Shown: positions 31,094 through 42,340 of the stretch, piece after piece
Numbering within the stretch: the stretch's first letter is position 1
Layout of the letters: every line of letters begins with the position of its first letter
NCBI GenBank assembly: GCA_958510875.1
Contig: OY294068.1
Span: forward strand, 160,120,388 to 160,184,387
Source: Endomychus coccineus
Lineage: Eukaryota; Arthropoda; Insecta; Coleoptera; Endomychidae
Reading direction: 5' to 3'
Length of the DNA: 64,000 nucleotides
Notes under the pieces: model-generated
What the model was told of the DNA's origin: nothing
What the model saw: only the letters and a program-made list of their open reading frames with translations
The model's database searches: none
Program-made: the position numbers and the translations under genes

Positions 31094-32066
31094 TGAGAAG
31101 AGTATCTTCTAGAATGTTAAACAATTATATGAGTAATCGGAGAGTGACTACGTCACTCACAAAATTCGTCTATTCTTCAAGCGCACTAGTTTCAGTTTAA
31201 GAATATACTCAGAAAGTCTGAACTTTTCAGTTACATGTTCCTGACATGATCTCAAATGTCGCAAATCATGAATGAATCCGATTCACCTTTTACTCGGAAA
31301 TATTTACATTGAAAATATACCCAGCATAGTTCTGCGTAATAATCTTACTTTTCATTTCCTGTATCTCAATTTGATACAAACTATATGGACCACAACGATC
31401 GTTAAATCAAAACTGACTACACCGGTTCCGATTGGGACTGAAGTGGATAATACTATTGCAGAATCATATCCTCCAGATCTGATTGTATATGTAATGGTCA
31501 GACCGCTGAGGTGTCAGTCAGACCTTTCCTCTAATTGAAAAAGGTGTCACTGACCACGGCGTGGCGACAGATCGCACCCGGATTCGCTTGACAGCTCGCA
31601 GATTGGAAATACAGCGACGAATAGCGGAAGGCGAAATACTAAAAAACTCATTCGAACTTCAATTTAGTGTGCCATCATTGTAGCCGATCCGATACAAAAC
31701 TATTACCTTCATTCTATTCCGATGAACGATCTGACAATGAACTGAACTGGAAAACAAAGAGGCAACACAAGAATCGAATGAGACATGTTTCCATAAAGAT
31801 TTCGTGAATTGAAAATATATCTATTAAGGTTTTCAGTGAGATCGAAAATAAAAGATTTGATCAACTGATCACGGGAATTTCCTCACTCGTTAATGTTGGT
31901 TACGTTGGACTTGACTAAATACTTTTAATTACTCAACCAATTTCATGATGAACTTAAACAAGTTTTAATTTTGAAGCGTTTTTAACCTATAATTTCTTTT
32001 TCATTATCTGAGAATTCGTTATTTTATGTAATTTCTTCCGATTCTGAAGATTATAATGATGTTTAT
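31094..32066. other. No recognisable gene
   Basis: An 88-codon frame at 31,272-31,538 has no recognisable domain. The DNA looks unique. Confidence 0.4.
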
Positions 32067-32612
32067 GTGAAACGTACTGAAACTTATAACAAAAGGAAGA
32101 ATATGGAAATGTATGTAGTTGCAAGGGCGTTTCCAAACTACAGCCAAATCGAATTTTGGACTTTTTATTGCACGAACACTTTTTCGGAGTTGTTGAATAT
32201 TGAAAAGCATGTAATTCTTATACATTTGCACCTAGTGCCAAGATTTTTTATCAAGGCAATCTCTTGGAGCTGGCCAGTTAATTTAGTAGGTTTAATGGAA
32301 TGCACGAACACAGTTTCTAACGTGGTGGAAAATGTTTGTTATTGTTGCCTGTTGTTGAAAAAACGCATGGCAAGATTTTTTAGACCAAAAATAGACTTTT
32401 TGACCTCTTTACGGCTAAAACAGGTGCATTGCGACAAAATATTTGGCACCGTGTCAAATACGTTTAATTTGGTTCCAAAGCATAACCAATATGGATGCCA
32501 ATGTTTTTTTCCGAATACAATACCTCCCTCTACCCCGAAAACCTCTCCCAAAGAAAAAATCAACAATTTTGATATGAATAAATTTGATTTGATAAATTAC
32601 GCAATTATTTAG
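32067..32612 (+). other. Orphan 181-codon reading frame
   Basis: I do not recognise it. The product would be rich in Phe, Asn, Cys and Lys, with no signal peptide and no clear domain. 'MARFFRPKIDF' and 'VPRFFIKAISW' hint at an internal repeat. It is long for chance in DNA this AT-rich but shows no codon bias I can see. It could be a decayed transposon gene or chance. Confidence 0.2.
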
Positions 32613-32739
32613 ACTTCGACAGCGGTTGAATATCAAAATTACTGAATTTTTCTGTGGGGAAGGTTCTCGAGGTTGAGGGAGGGGTTATATTGGGAATAAA
32701 ACATTGCCACTCATATTGGTTATTCTTTGATATCATATT

Positions 32740-33600
32740 AACGTAGCTACAGCAAGCAACGTCCTTTGCGCGTGTCACGAGATAAGGGACTTCTCGGGGC
32801 GAAACTACAAGTTCTCACTGCAAGAGATCCGGTGAACTGTGCACCACATACATTTCACCAATAAAACATGATGATCGTACCTTCTTATCTCAGAACTCTG
32901 GCCGAAATGGATTCACGGGCTTGGTAGACATATGCGGTAGGCTATTTGAACGAAGCCGAACGGTCATTGTTAAAACGTTCCTGGTAAAACAGGTAACACG
33001 AGGAGGTGAGAGTTGGCTATAGCCCAGAAGGGGCAATAATATAGTCTAGCAAGCAGTGCCCGTTATGGGTCCGCCTAAAGTAGACCTTACACGGGCGAAA
33101 GAACAGCTGCCTCTGCGTGGGTAAATGCTTCACCACATGGCTTTACTCCTAAAGTCCGGTGTCTGTGCTTCTTATCCCAGGTTTCTGGGTAACGTATTCA
33201 CGGTCAGGGCAATGATATGTAGTAGGCCGATGATACGAGGCCGACGGCTACTCGTCAAATGAAAGCTGTTTAACACTGAACACTAGTAGGCAGGGGATAG
33301 GGGGCCGAATGCTTCAAAAGACCGTCTCCTCTCCAATTGAGTCATTGAAGCGTTGGTCTCTGCCGGGCAGTAGGCGTGCTGTTGAAAGTAGTAGAGGGCG
33401 CTACGTGACATGTCTAAAGTCCACTGGATGGGAAGGTAGGGAGATTAAAACCCCTACAGTTATTACCTGTAGCTTAATTCTAGACAAACTGCGGCTCGCG
33501 GTCTTTATAGGCCGTGTGTCTGTAGAACGAAGTCTTTCCTCCTTTCGGCTAACTCACTCACACCGCCTTAACCCTCTAAACGGATAACAGTAAATAAAAA
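32740..33600. other. GC-richer block without a gene
   Basis: Base composition is visibly richer in G and C than either side, with sharp edges. Frames are short; the longest, 33,309-33,587, is unrecognised. It looks like inserted DNA, perhaps the untranslated part of a retroelement, but I cannot name the family. Confidence 0.4.
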
Positions 33601-33754
33601 TGCAAATTCTCTATCTTTGGTCGAACATCTGTTATCACTTGATCTAATGTTATTCGCATATGTATTGGTTCTTCAGCCGTGGATCGCCATGTTTCCAATA
33701 TGACGGATTAGTTGCTGGAAGACTTGGTCGATCTAGTAGGTAGTACCTTCTAAT

Positions 33755-33788
33755 GGAACCAGACAGCCGTTTCGCTCATCAGGGGAAC
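33755..33788 (-). ncRNA. Collapsed hammerhead ribozyme
   Basis: It keeps CTGATGA and GAAAC, but stem II is reduced to two bases (GC) and stem I no longer pairs. It should be inactive. It marks the second unit of the tandem repeat. Confidence 0.6.
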
Positions 33789-34135
33789 GACCATGTTTGC
33801 AACGTTACTGAACGATCTCTGTTGAAGGTAGTCATATCCGGCCAACAACATGGTAAAAAGATGAGAAGTATCTCACACCATCTATGAATAGATGTCCCAC
33901 TAAGAAATCAAAAAACGTACACATTGACTGATAGATTTCTCGAGTTTTACAAAAGTTACGGGGAATGTGAGACTACTTGATTGCGCCAGATGACGACACC
34001 TAACCAAACTCATGTAAGAGAATTACAAATAAATGAATATATGAGAATATACTCATTTCTCTCATGTTGACTTTTCCAGATGACAATGATAAGATCTTTC
34101 CGGACCAGATCGATCAGTCATGTCACAAACTTATT

Positions 34136-34182
34136 GTTCCAGACAGCTGTTTCGCTCTTCTCATAAAGCTCATCAGTGGAAC
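34136..34182 (-). ncRNA. Type I hammerhead ribozyme, complete consensus
   Basis: The 47-base minus-strand sequence folds as follows. Stem I is GTTCCA with TGGAAC, six perfect pairs. Next come core CTGATGA, a five-pair stem II (GCTTT/AGAGC with one G-T) and a six-base loop, then GAAA. Stem III is the self-complementary ACAGCTGT, followed by C at the cleavage position. Every invariant base of the family is present. The tiny loopless stem III is typical of satellite- and retrozyme-borne hammerheads that cleave best as dimers. A role in processing a tandem transcript into unit-length RNA is inferred. Confidence 0.85.
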
Positions 34183-34380
34183 GAGCAAATTTGCGATGTT
34201 ACTGAACGATCTCTGTTGAAGATAGTCATAACCGGCCATTAACATGGTAAAAAACCAAAAGCATCTCACGCCATCTGGGAATAGATGCCCCACTGTCGTT
34301 GCTCCCACAAATGGGAACGAACTATAGCTGGTAATTGTTTTACCGTTCTCCTCAGAAAAGTTCAAATCATAATGAGGTGT

Positions 34381-35540
34381 AGTCTAAGCAATTTTGTAAG
34401 ATAATCCCTGGTAAATTCATACCTCCGAGTGGAAATATCCTATATTTTACAAATCCTTCATATTTCCGTGTTTCGTTGCGATGGGCTTAATTTTCCACGT
34501 AGCTAGCCACTCTCCAAAATTAGCTAACATAAGTCGAGCCATTATGAAGAAGTTTCACGTTTTCTCAGTTCATTGATCGCACGATGAACCGAAAGTCTTG
34601 ACATAAAGATTCATCAAATAATTGATCCATTAGTTAAACATTGACTTATATTCCAATAGAATGTGATACATTTTCCCTAGGAAGTTTCAAGTTTGTGCGG
34701 ATGGAAATCATTTGTGATATAGTTTATCCACAATGTGAACTCCTCTATTATTTATTAAATTCTCAAATGTAAAAGGAAAAACCTAAATAAAACCAACTAT
34801 TTGTGAATCAACAAATACTTGAAATCAGACAATGATATATTATGCAAGTCTGTGACTATACCATTCTTTTTTCTGAAGTAAGATACAGTTAACACTCAAG
34901 TAATCGAAGGAGAATACCTACCACCCCTACACCCCTTAGGTCTGATATATTATTTGGAAATCTTTCCTCAGTTGAAGTTAAAATGTTATTCGATAACTTT
35001 CAAATATAAATGAAAAAAAATCAACCTTATCCAGTAAAAGAACTGCTCAATTACAGAGAATCTTTCAACTCTGATGCCTTTTGCTTGTCGAAAGGTCTTT
35101 TGTACTTTAATAGTATTTTTAGTGGATAATGGTGATTATTTCTTATTTAGTGATATAGTTTATCCACAATGTGAACTCTTTTAATATTTATTAAATTCTC
35201 CAATGTAAAAGATGTCTAAGCAATTTTGTAAGATAATCCCTGGAAAATTCATACCTCCGAGTGGAAATATCCTATATTTTACAAATCCTTCATATTTCCG
35301 TGTTTCGTTGCGATGGGTTTAATTTTCCACGTAGCTAGTCACTCTCCAAAATTAGCTAACACAAACCGAGCCATTATGAAGAAGTTTCACGTTTTCTCAG
35401 TTCATTGATCGCACGATGAACCGAAAGTCTTGACATAAAGCTTCATCAAATAATTGATCCATTAGTTAAGCATTGACTTATATTCCAATAGAATGTGATA
35501 CATTTCCCTTAGGAAGTTTCAAGTTTGTGCGGATGGAAAT
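34381..35540. repeat. Direct repeat of about 330 bp, in A-B...B-A layout
   Basis: Segment A ('GTCTAAGCAATTTTGTAAGA' through 'GTTTGTGCGGATGGAAAT') lies at 34,381-34,708 and 35,212-35,540, with few differences. Segment B ('GATATAGTTTATCCACAATG' onward) follows the first A (34,715-34,772) and precedes the second A (35,153-35,211). All copies are in the same orientation, as expected from an array that lost its middle. No gene is visible. A MITE fragment lies at about 35,090-35,140. Confidence 0.85.
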
Positions 35541-36650
35541 GGAGCTGTTACGATATTAAAATATAAAACAAACTTTTAATAGAACAAGCTATTTATTCCG
35601 ACGAATTCATAAAAAACGACCACTTTGCAATTCAACGAATGGAAGGCAAAATGTAATGTTCCGTTATACATTATTATACGGTCGATAATTTCTCAATAAA
35701 CTTCAGACCGCAGTGAAAAAGTTTGGGAACGCCCCTGGTTGACGAGTCGATTCCTTCCCGGTTATCCTTCTCTGCAATGTTCATCTCTCTCTCTATCGTT
35801 TTTAATTACATTCCATTACATTTAATTTATATTTACATCGGTGATTCGGTTTTTTCTACCCTTATTCAGGTCGGTTTATTTCGAACGCATCGTGATTCAT
35901 TAAGACGGACTTCTTGCAAATAGTCATTTCTCATGAATGTTTCATTAGGGCATATCGTCTTTTGTGATATTTTTGTATCGCAGTTTCGCCAATTAGAAAG
36001 CTTTATCTGCCTCCACAATTCACCATAGTCCTCCAATTATGGGAGCAATTAAGCTGCATCCAGTTTATCTCGTTAATTATAGTTTCAAGTGGAAATTTCA
36101 TTTCATTTCGGCGCTCTCTCGACGTGCCTGCGCGCTACTTGCTTGCATATGTTTATTTAGACAACGCCCACACTAGGCCCCCCTCCACCCCCTTCATTTG
36201 TTTATACTAATCACGTAACTTGATCAAATTAACATTCATCCAGGATATTTAATTTACCAATTATTAAATCCTAGGACCCATACCCGTCGGCTTAATTTCT
36301 ACACATTATGAGGCTCTTAGAATTAATGTTATTCGAGGGAGGCAAACATAAATTTCAATTAAATTCACTAAATAGCTACACCATCAAATTTCATTGTTTG
36401 AGCGTATCGGAAAGTCCACATATCTTTGATTCAGTGGAACATTCGGAATTACTTCATATCCTACATACGTACATACCTACCGCAAAATCATCCCCTTTAG
36501 AATCCGCATCTCGTCGGTAGATTCACAGACCGGCTTTTTACATAAACGTATCAGCTATAAAATGGCGAGTCTTCCTCATTTTGAATTCTGAATTGTAATA
36601 AAAGTTGCCAAATGCTTCTACTCAAAGCCGGATCAAGACCATCACAGACC
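35541..36650. other. No gene; unique-looking DNA
   Basis: Less repetitive and more complex than its surroundings, with AATTA/TAATTA-type sites. Frames at 35,723-35,923 and 36,308-36,520 are unrecognised. It may be host non-coding DNA. Confidence 0.4.
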
Positions 36651-36859
36651 CAAATAAAACTGCAGGAAACGTTTGATCGGTTGTGTGTGAAAGATTATTG
36701 TATGGCTTATTATCGAATTGATTCACTTGAAATGGATTGAATCTAGTTAATTAAATATGTAGGATACTATTCTATGATTTACAAATCTGAATATATCTAT
36801 GATTATTTCATGAATTACATTTTCTTTGATTTACATTCCATTTCTATTACTATAATAAC

Positions 36860-39023
36860 TAGAGGGCGGAATATATGCAAAGTGCATATATTTTGCATAT
36901 TTTGCACATTTTTCCAAATTCATAGAAAATTGCATATTTCGTCAAAAATAAAATTTGTGTGCATATTTTTATGATTTCCGTTTTATCAAAAGATTAAGTG
37001 CGACCCTTGCAGATAATTGAAATAATTTAAAAGGTGGGTAGGTTTTATTATTATATGGTTTATGGACCCATTTTATTATTATATGGTTTATTGCCGGCAT
37101 TTATTGGATGTTTAGGAATTTCCAAGTAATCAACTTGCCTAATTCACCGAACAGAAACAAGGCTTGAAGCTCCACCCCTAATGTTGTATATTTCGCTGGC
37201 ACACTTAAATAATCCCTGGTGGTGCCAAGTCGTGTTCGGTGGTAGTAAGTATTGTCACCGAACAGAAACTTCTGTTTGGTGCGCGGGGGTCTAGTTGGAA
37301 TGCGGCGGCTTGCTTTTATAGTTCAGACTTCAAAGTACCGACGCCAAGTGAACCTTCTTGTCTTGTTTCTTTTCGGTGCCTAGTTGGAGAGCAAATGTGG
37401 TCTCTTCTTCTGTATAGTTTAGTTTTCGATAGATTCCAGTGTGAAAAGAGTGATTTCGAAAATATTTATTTCAAACGCCTAAAATGCCGAAAGCCGCTTC
37501 GTGGATTGAAAATTTTCCTGAGTTGGAGTTTAGTGGGGATAAAGTGTTTTGCAAAGTTTGTGCCAAAATCATTGTTTGTGAAAAGAAGTTCCAAATTGAT
37601 CAACACTTGAAAACCGCTATGCATAAAGCTAAGATGCAGAAAACTAAATCTGTGCCTGTTCAGCAGTGTCTGCAAACCGCATTTCGTAATGTCAAACCAA
37701 AGAGTGAAAAGGAGGTGTTTCATCAAGACTTATTTATACCTTATACCTTTGAAGAAACTGCAAAGTTTCACTGGGCGATGAACATTTTTATATTATTGTT
37801 GATAAAAGCACAGACTCATGTGGTCGATATATCGCACATCTTATTATTGGAGGGCCTCAAGAAAATGAGCCAGGGAAGCCATATTTAATATCTTCTAAAC
37901 AGTTAGACAAAAAAAATAATGTGACCGTAACTCGATTTATTCAGCAGTCTCTATCAAATTTTTTTTTACCAAATCCAGTTCCAGTAGAGAAGTATTTAGT
38001 GTTTTTGTCTGACGCAACGGTTATGGTTAAAGTAGGCCAAAACTTAAAAATATTTCATCCCAATATGGTACATGTCACTCGCCTTTTACACGGGATGAAC
38101 AGAGTTGCAGAAACTATTAGAACAGCATATCCCTTGGTGAACAAATTAATTTCAAATGTAAAGAAAGTGCCTCTAAGAGTGCAGATCTATAGAGAGAAAT
38201 TGCCAGGAGTTAGTTTACCTCCAGAGCCCGTAATTACTCGATGGGGAACATGGATTAAGGCCGCGATATTCTACGCAGACCATTTTGAAGCCATTAAAGA
38301 CATAGTTTTAGATTTAGAAGACAATTCACAGTGTGTAGTGCAAATTCAAGCAGTATTCAAAAATGTAAATTTAGCTAAGGAACTTTTTTTTATTAAGGTT
38401 AATTTCAGTTTTATACCAGATATAATAACTTCGTTAGAAAGTAGGAATATGAGTTTAAGAGAATCAATTAATATTGTTGAAACTTTTCCGACAAATGCAA
38501 AAAAGTTCCCGGTGATGTAGGAAATCAAGTAAGAAGTAAACTCGAAGTTATTGGGCGAAAAAAATGAAGGCTTTAAGTATTTAATGGAAGTCAAAAATAT
38601 TTTTGATACTAAACCATCCAACGAAGTAATACCTTGGCCTTATAACTTACTACCCAAATTAAAATATTGCCAGATCACATCGGTAGATGTTGAAAGATCT
38701 TTTTCTTTCTACAAACATATTTTTACAGACAGAAGGCAAACACTTTTATTGGAAAATTTTGAAAAATATATCGTTATAAATGCATTTTATACTATTTCAG
38801 GTTAAAAATGTTACCCTATTATATTTTTCTTTTAATTTTACTTAAAATAAATAATTTTTGTAAGAGTCGGCGTTTCTTTATTTCTATTTTTCCATGTTAT
38901 TTCCAAGGCATATAATTGCATATTTTGACAAATAAATGTATATTGTTGCATATTTCAAAGAAAAACTATGCATATATATGCGCATATTTTAACTGAATTG
39001 ACGTGCATATATTCCGCCCTTTA
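36860..39023 (+). mobile_element. hAT DNA transposon with 8-bp target duplication
   Basis: Terminal repeats are 'TAGAGGGCGGAATATATGCA' on the left and its near-perfect inverse on the right. ATAATAAC flanks both ends (36,852-36,859 and 39,024-39,031), the 8-bp duplication expected for hAT. The 2.16-kb body holds a broken transposase gene. Confidence 0.9.
37484..38805 (+). pseudogene. hAT transposase with BED-type zinc finger, broken
   Basis: The N-terminal part (37,484-37,888) has 'DKVFCKVCAKIIVCEKKFQI' with a downstream 'DQHLKTAMHKAK', a CxxC...HxxxxH finger. The middle (about 37,780-38,518) has 'FLSDATVMVKVGQNL', 'MVHVTRLLHGMNRVAE' and 'PVITRWGTWIKAA', family blocks of the catalytic core. 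The end (38,551-38,805) has 'SVDVERSFSFYKHIFTDRR', the dimerisation motif. A frameshift near 37,780 and a stop plus frameshift near 38,518 break it. Confidence 0.85.
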
Positions 39024-39545
39024 ATAATAACTAATCAACATTCAAGATATATCTATAGAAGTGTCATAAATGTAACAATGTCAGATAATAGATTATCTTT
39101 TTAGGTTGAATTAAATAGACAACAGAAAGTGTTAATTCAAAATATCTGAATTTGGTAAAGTTTGAATCAGATCATTATAAAGTTTTGAATGATTAGCATC
39201 AATTTTATTATCAACACAATTGTTTCTTCTAATTTGGATACTTTTTAATATTAAACGTTTATCATTATTTTTGTGAACATTCAAATTTTTTTGTATTGTT
39301 GTTGTCAAATGACTACAACAATACAAAAATTTGATTAGTTATTATAGTGATAGGAATGAAATGTAAATCATAGAATAAGTAATTCATAAGATATGTGGAT
39401 TTGTAAATTATAGAATAGTAGTTTAGGTATTTAATTAGATAATTAGATTCAATCCATTCCAAGTAAATCAATTAAATAATTAACCATACCTACATTACTC
39501 TTTCACACACAACCGTTCTAATATTTTCTGCAGTTTTAAATGGAT

Positions 39546-40600
39546 TTAAAAAAACACAAGTTGGCTGCAGACGCATTCCTTTAATCAAAGTCATCTATCC
39601 TTTTCCAAATTACATGGAAAGACAAAATATCGAAACGTCAAAAAGAAAAAAATCTTATTTTTTTTTCTAGTAGTATTAAAGAACTAAAATACCATATATA
39701 TACATACCTACATATACCGAAACTCTTCAAAAGAGAAGATTGTTTTACTTCAGATAAGCCAGCAAAAGAAAAATATATAAATACGTCGAGATTTTCTTTT
39801 GTGGGTTTATCTGAACTAAGTACGATGTATCTTGATGAAACAACCTTCTCATTTGACGCGTTCCGGCTTTCGCCTTCTACGGAAATTAATTTTTTATTTA
39901 CATTTGAAGTAACTTTATTTTAAGGGAGCACATAGTCATCTTGGCTTTCAAATTCAGACTGAATTCGTTTCCCCAATAAGGTTTTATGTTTTGCTGACTA
40001 GCTGTATACTTATTTTATTTTGAATGGGATTTACGTTTTTTAAAGATGAACTGAAGAGTGTAGAGTTACTAAAGTTCTATAGTCGCTTGTACGAAACCAC
40101 CCCATGGTGTCAGAAAGTACCTCCACTATTGTCTGAAAGTGCCTCACTCGGGGCAAATTTTCCCAAATTCCAAATTAGAGGAAAATCACTCTCACTTATT
40201 AACCCTCTAAAATGACCATTTGTATTTCTTATCTTGAACTCAAATTTATATGCTGCTTCTGAATTATTTTCATTGAGTCCTGAATCAATTAAGTAAAAAG
40301 AAAAAAAAATTAAAAGCGGTACGAAAGGTCCCATTATTTATCCTGGCTCAAATAAGAGCACGTTATGAGTTCAAACCCACGTAAAATTCATATTTTATTT
40401 TATATTTCATTATCGTTGGAATATGGTAATGGAAAAATAATTCCTATTCAGGCAAATTGATATTGATGAAGAATTGTTCTATAGTAGTAGTAGTGCTTTT
40501 TAACCCTATATTAAAAAATGTCAAAAAGCACAAAAGTGATTGTTTGGGAAAGCCTTCAGTCATCGGAACAATGAGGACAAATGAAGACAATTTTATAACT
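39546..40600. other. No recognisable gene
   Basis: Short unrecognised frames only (for example 40,024-40,215). Confidence 0.45.
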
Positions 40601-40601
40601 G

Positions 40602-42340
40602 TTGTTAATCCAACACGTTATTCATGGACATACCTCTAGCATGATCAACATAGACTTAGTTGCTCATCCAGCTGACAGAAAACAAAATAAGTTACTCAAT
40701 TTTTGTTCTCAACCTTCCTATTGTTATGAATGGGAGGTTGTTCCTGTTTCAGTGCTTATCTCTTTGAGGAATTTTTCCCGCCTGACTTCATTTGTTGTAG
40801 GTTCATTGGAATCATATTTCTTTTATCTCATAGTAAAGAAAAAATTGGAACATGGAGACTACCTGGCAAATACATTATGGAATAAAAGAAAACTGATTCC
40901 AATGAACGTACAACCGCCGAAACTATACGGGCTAATCAAGCTTCATAAGGAAGAAAAATCTGTTAAACCAGTAGTCTCTTATGTGAACGTTCCATCAGAG
41001 AAGTTAGCCAACTTTTTAAATCATAAATTACAAGAAATAACGAAATTCCATCCTCAGCATACCATTTTAAATCGTATACATTTTATAAATAAAGCTTCTA
41101 ACCACACCTTTAAAAATAATTTCAAATTAGTCTCACTCGATGTAAGCAACATGTTCCCAAACATTCAACAGATGAGAGTATTCCTTCAACTAAAGATATT
41201 CTCACCAATAATTATACTTCCCCACATATCATTGACGAATTTTGCAAACTCCTACAAATTTGCTGATCTTAAAATTGTTTTCAATATGAATCAGAGTTTT
41301 ATAAACAAAACTCATGCCTACCCAGTGGTTCACCACTTAGCTCACTATTAGCAGATATTTTTATGAATAATCCAGAAAAATCTATTTTGGACACAGGAAC
41401 ATATCCTCTTCTGGTACCGTTATGTTGATGATATTTTAGTAGGTTTCCAAGGATTCAATAGACAGATAGATCAGTTTTTATACTTGCTAAATAATCACCA
41501 TATTAATATTAAGTTCACTGCTATAATCGAGAACAGTTCCATAAACTTTATGGATTTGACAATTCCTAAACAAAACTTTCATATAATATTTATAGAAAAG
41601 ACACCTTCACCGACCATTTCTGTGGAAACTTTCAGTCATATTAGTCATAAATCTCATAAATTAGTAGCTTATAATTCAATGATCCACCTTTTCTATCCCT
41701 ATATCAGAAAAAGATTTCAAGACAGAAATCAGTAGTATTAAACAGACAGCTTTAAATAGCAATATTCCTATTCACTTTATTAATAAAATCATTAATCGTA
41801 AAGAACAAAAACAAATTTCGCAGCTATTATATTTCATAACAGAACCACCAGAAAAGAAATATGCATGTTTTAGTTATGTTGGCGAATTATAAAACATTAT
41901 GAGTAACTATTTTTCAAAAACAAATACAAAATAACCGGATATTTTGTATTTGTTTTTGAAACGATTGTTTTTACACGATTGAATGTGGTGAGTGCGCAAT
42001 GGTCTATGTCGGGCAGACGGGTCGCAGTTTTGAATCACGTTTCAAAGAAAATATTTCCTCCAATAGTAAATCATCAATCTTCGAACATATTAATATCTCA
42101 AATAATAAAATGATAATAGATAATCTCAAAATCTTTCATACTTGCGATAAAGGGAAAAGTCAATAAATCTGTTGCATAGTTTTTAGATTAACAAACTGTG
42201 TAAACACCCCAGATTTGATACACTTAATAGCCAATTTTCTCTCAACCCCTCCCTAATACTGAATCTGTGAAATTTATGTATAAATAAATCTACCTGTTGT
42301 TTCTATATTCATTTGATAACGATGTAAAAGTCGAAACCGG
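40602..42340 (+). mobile_element. Penelope-like element, third subfamily, decayed
   Basis: The reverse transcriptase is read across frames: 'QPPKLYGLIKLHKEEKSVKP' (about 40,912-40,971), 'KLVSLDVSNMFPNI' (motif A), 'FWYRYVDDILVGF' near 41,410-41,445 (motif C), 'INFMDLTI'. Motif B is damaged around 41,320. GIY-YIG residues 'MVYVGQTGRSFESRFKEN' follow at about 41,998-42,052. At least four frame breaks. The 3' end carries TTTGATAA and GAAAC at 42,312-42,337, the spacing of a decayed hammerhead. It is clearly diverged from the 27-kb copy. Confidence 0.8.

Larger units (their letters stand above)
33640..34300 (-). mobile_element. Retrozyme-like tandem repeat (about 379-bp period)
   Basis: Two copies of a repeat are offset by about 379 bp. 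'CAGACAGC(T/C)GTTTCGCTC' occurs at 33,760 and 34,140, followed in both by 'GTTACTGAACGATCTCTGTT' and 'GAATAGATG(T/C)CCCACT'. Each contains a hammerhead sequence on the minus strand, intact in the right copy and collapsed in the left. Tandem repeats of 170-400 bp with type I hammerheads are the genomic form of animal retrozymes, which make circular RNAs. Confidence 0.65.
36652..39545 (-). mobile_element. Penelope-like fragment, head-to-head, split by a hAT element
   Basis: The 3' region at 36,652-36,859 is repeated inverted at about 39,335-39,545. Between the arms, 39,132-39,326 (minus) encodes a GIY-YIG C-terminal tail ('KNNDKRLILKSIQI' and 'LYNDLIQTLP'). The layout matches the Penelope copies at 27 kb and 49 kb. 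The hAT element at 36,860-39,023 sits inside the 3' region. The undisturbed inverted arm shows the pre-insertion sequence. Confidence 0.75.
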
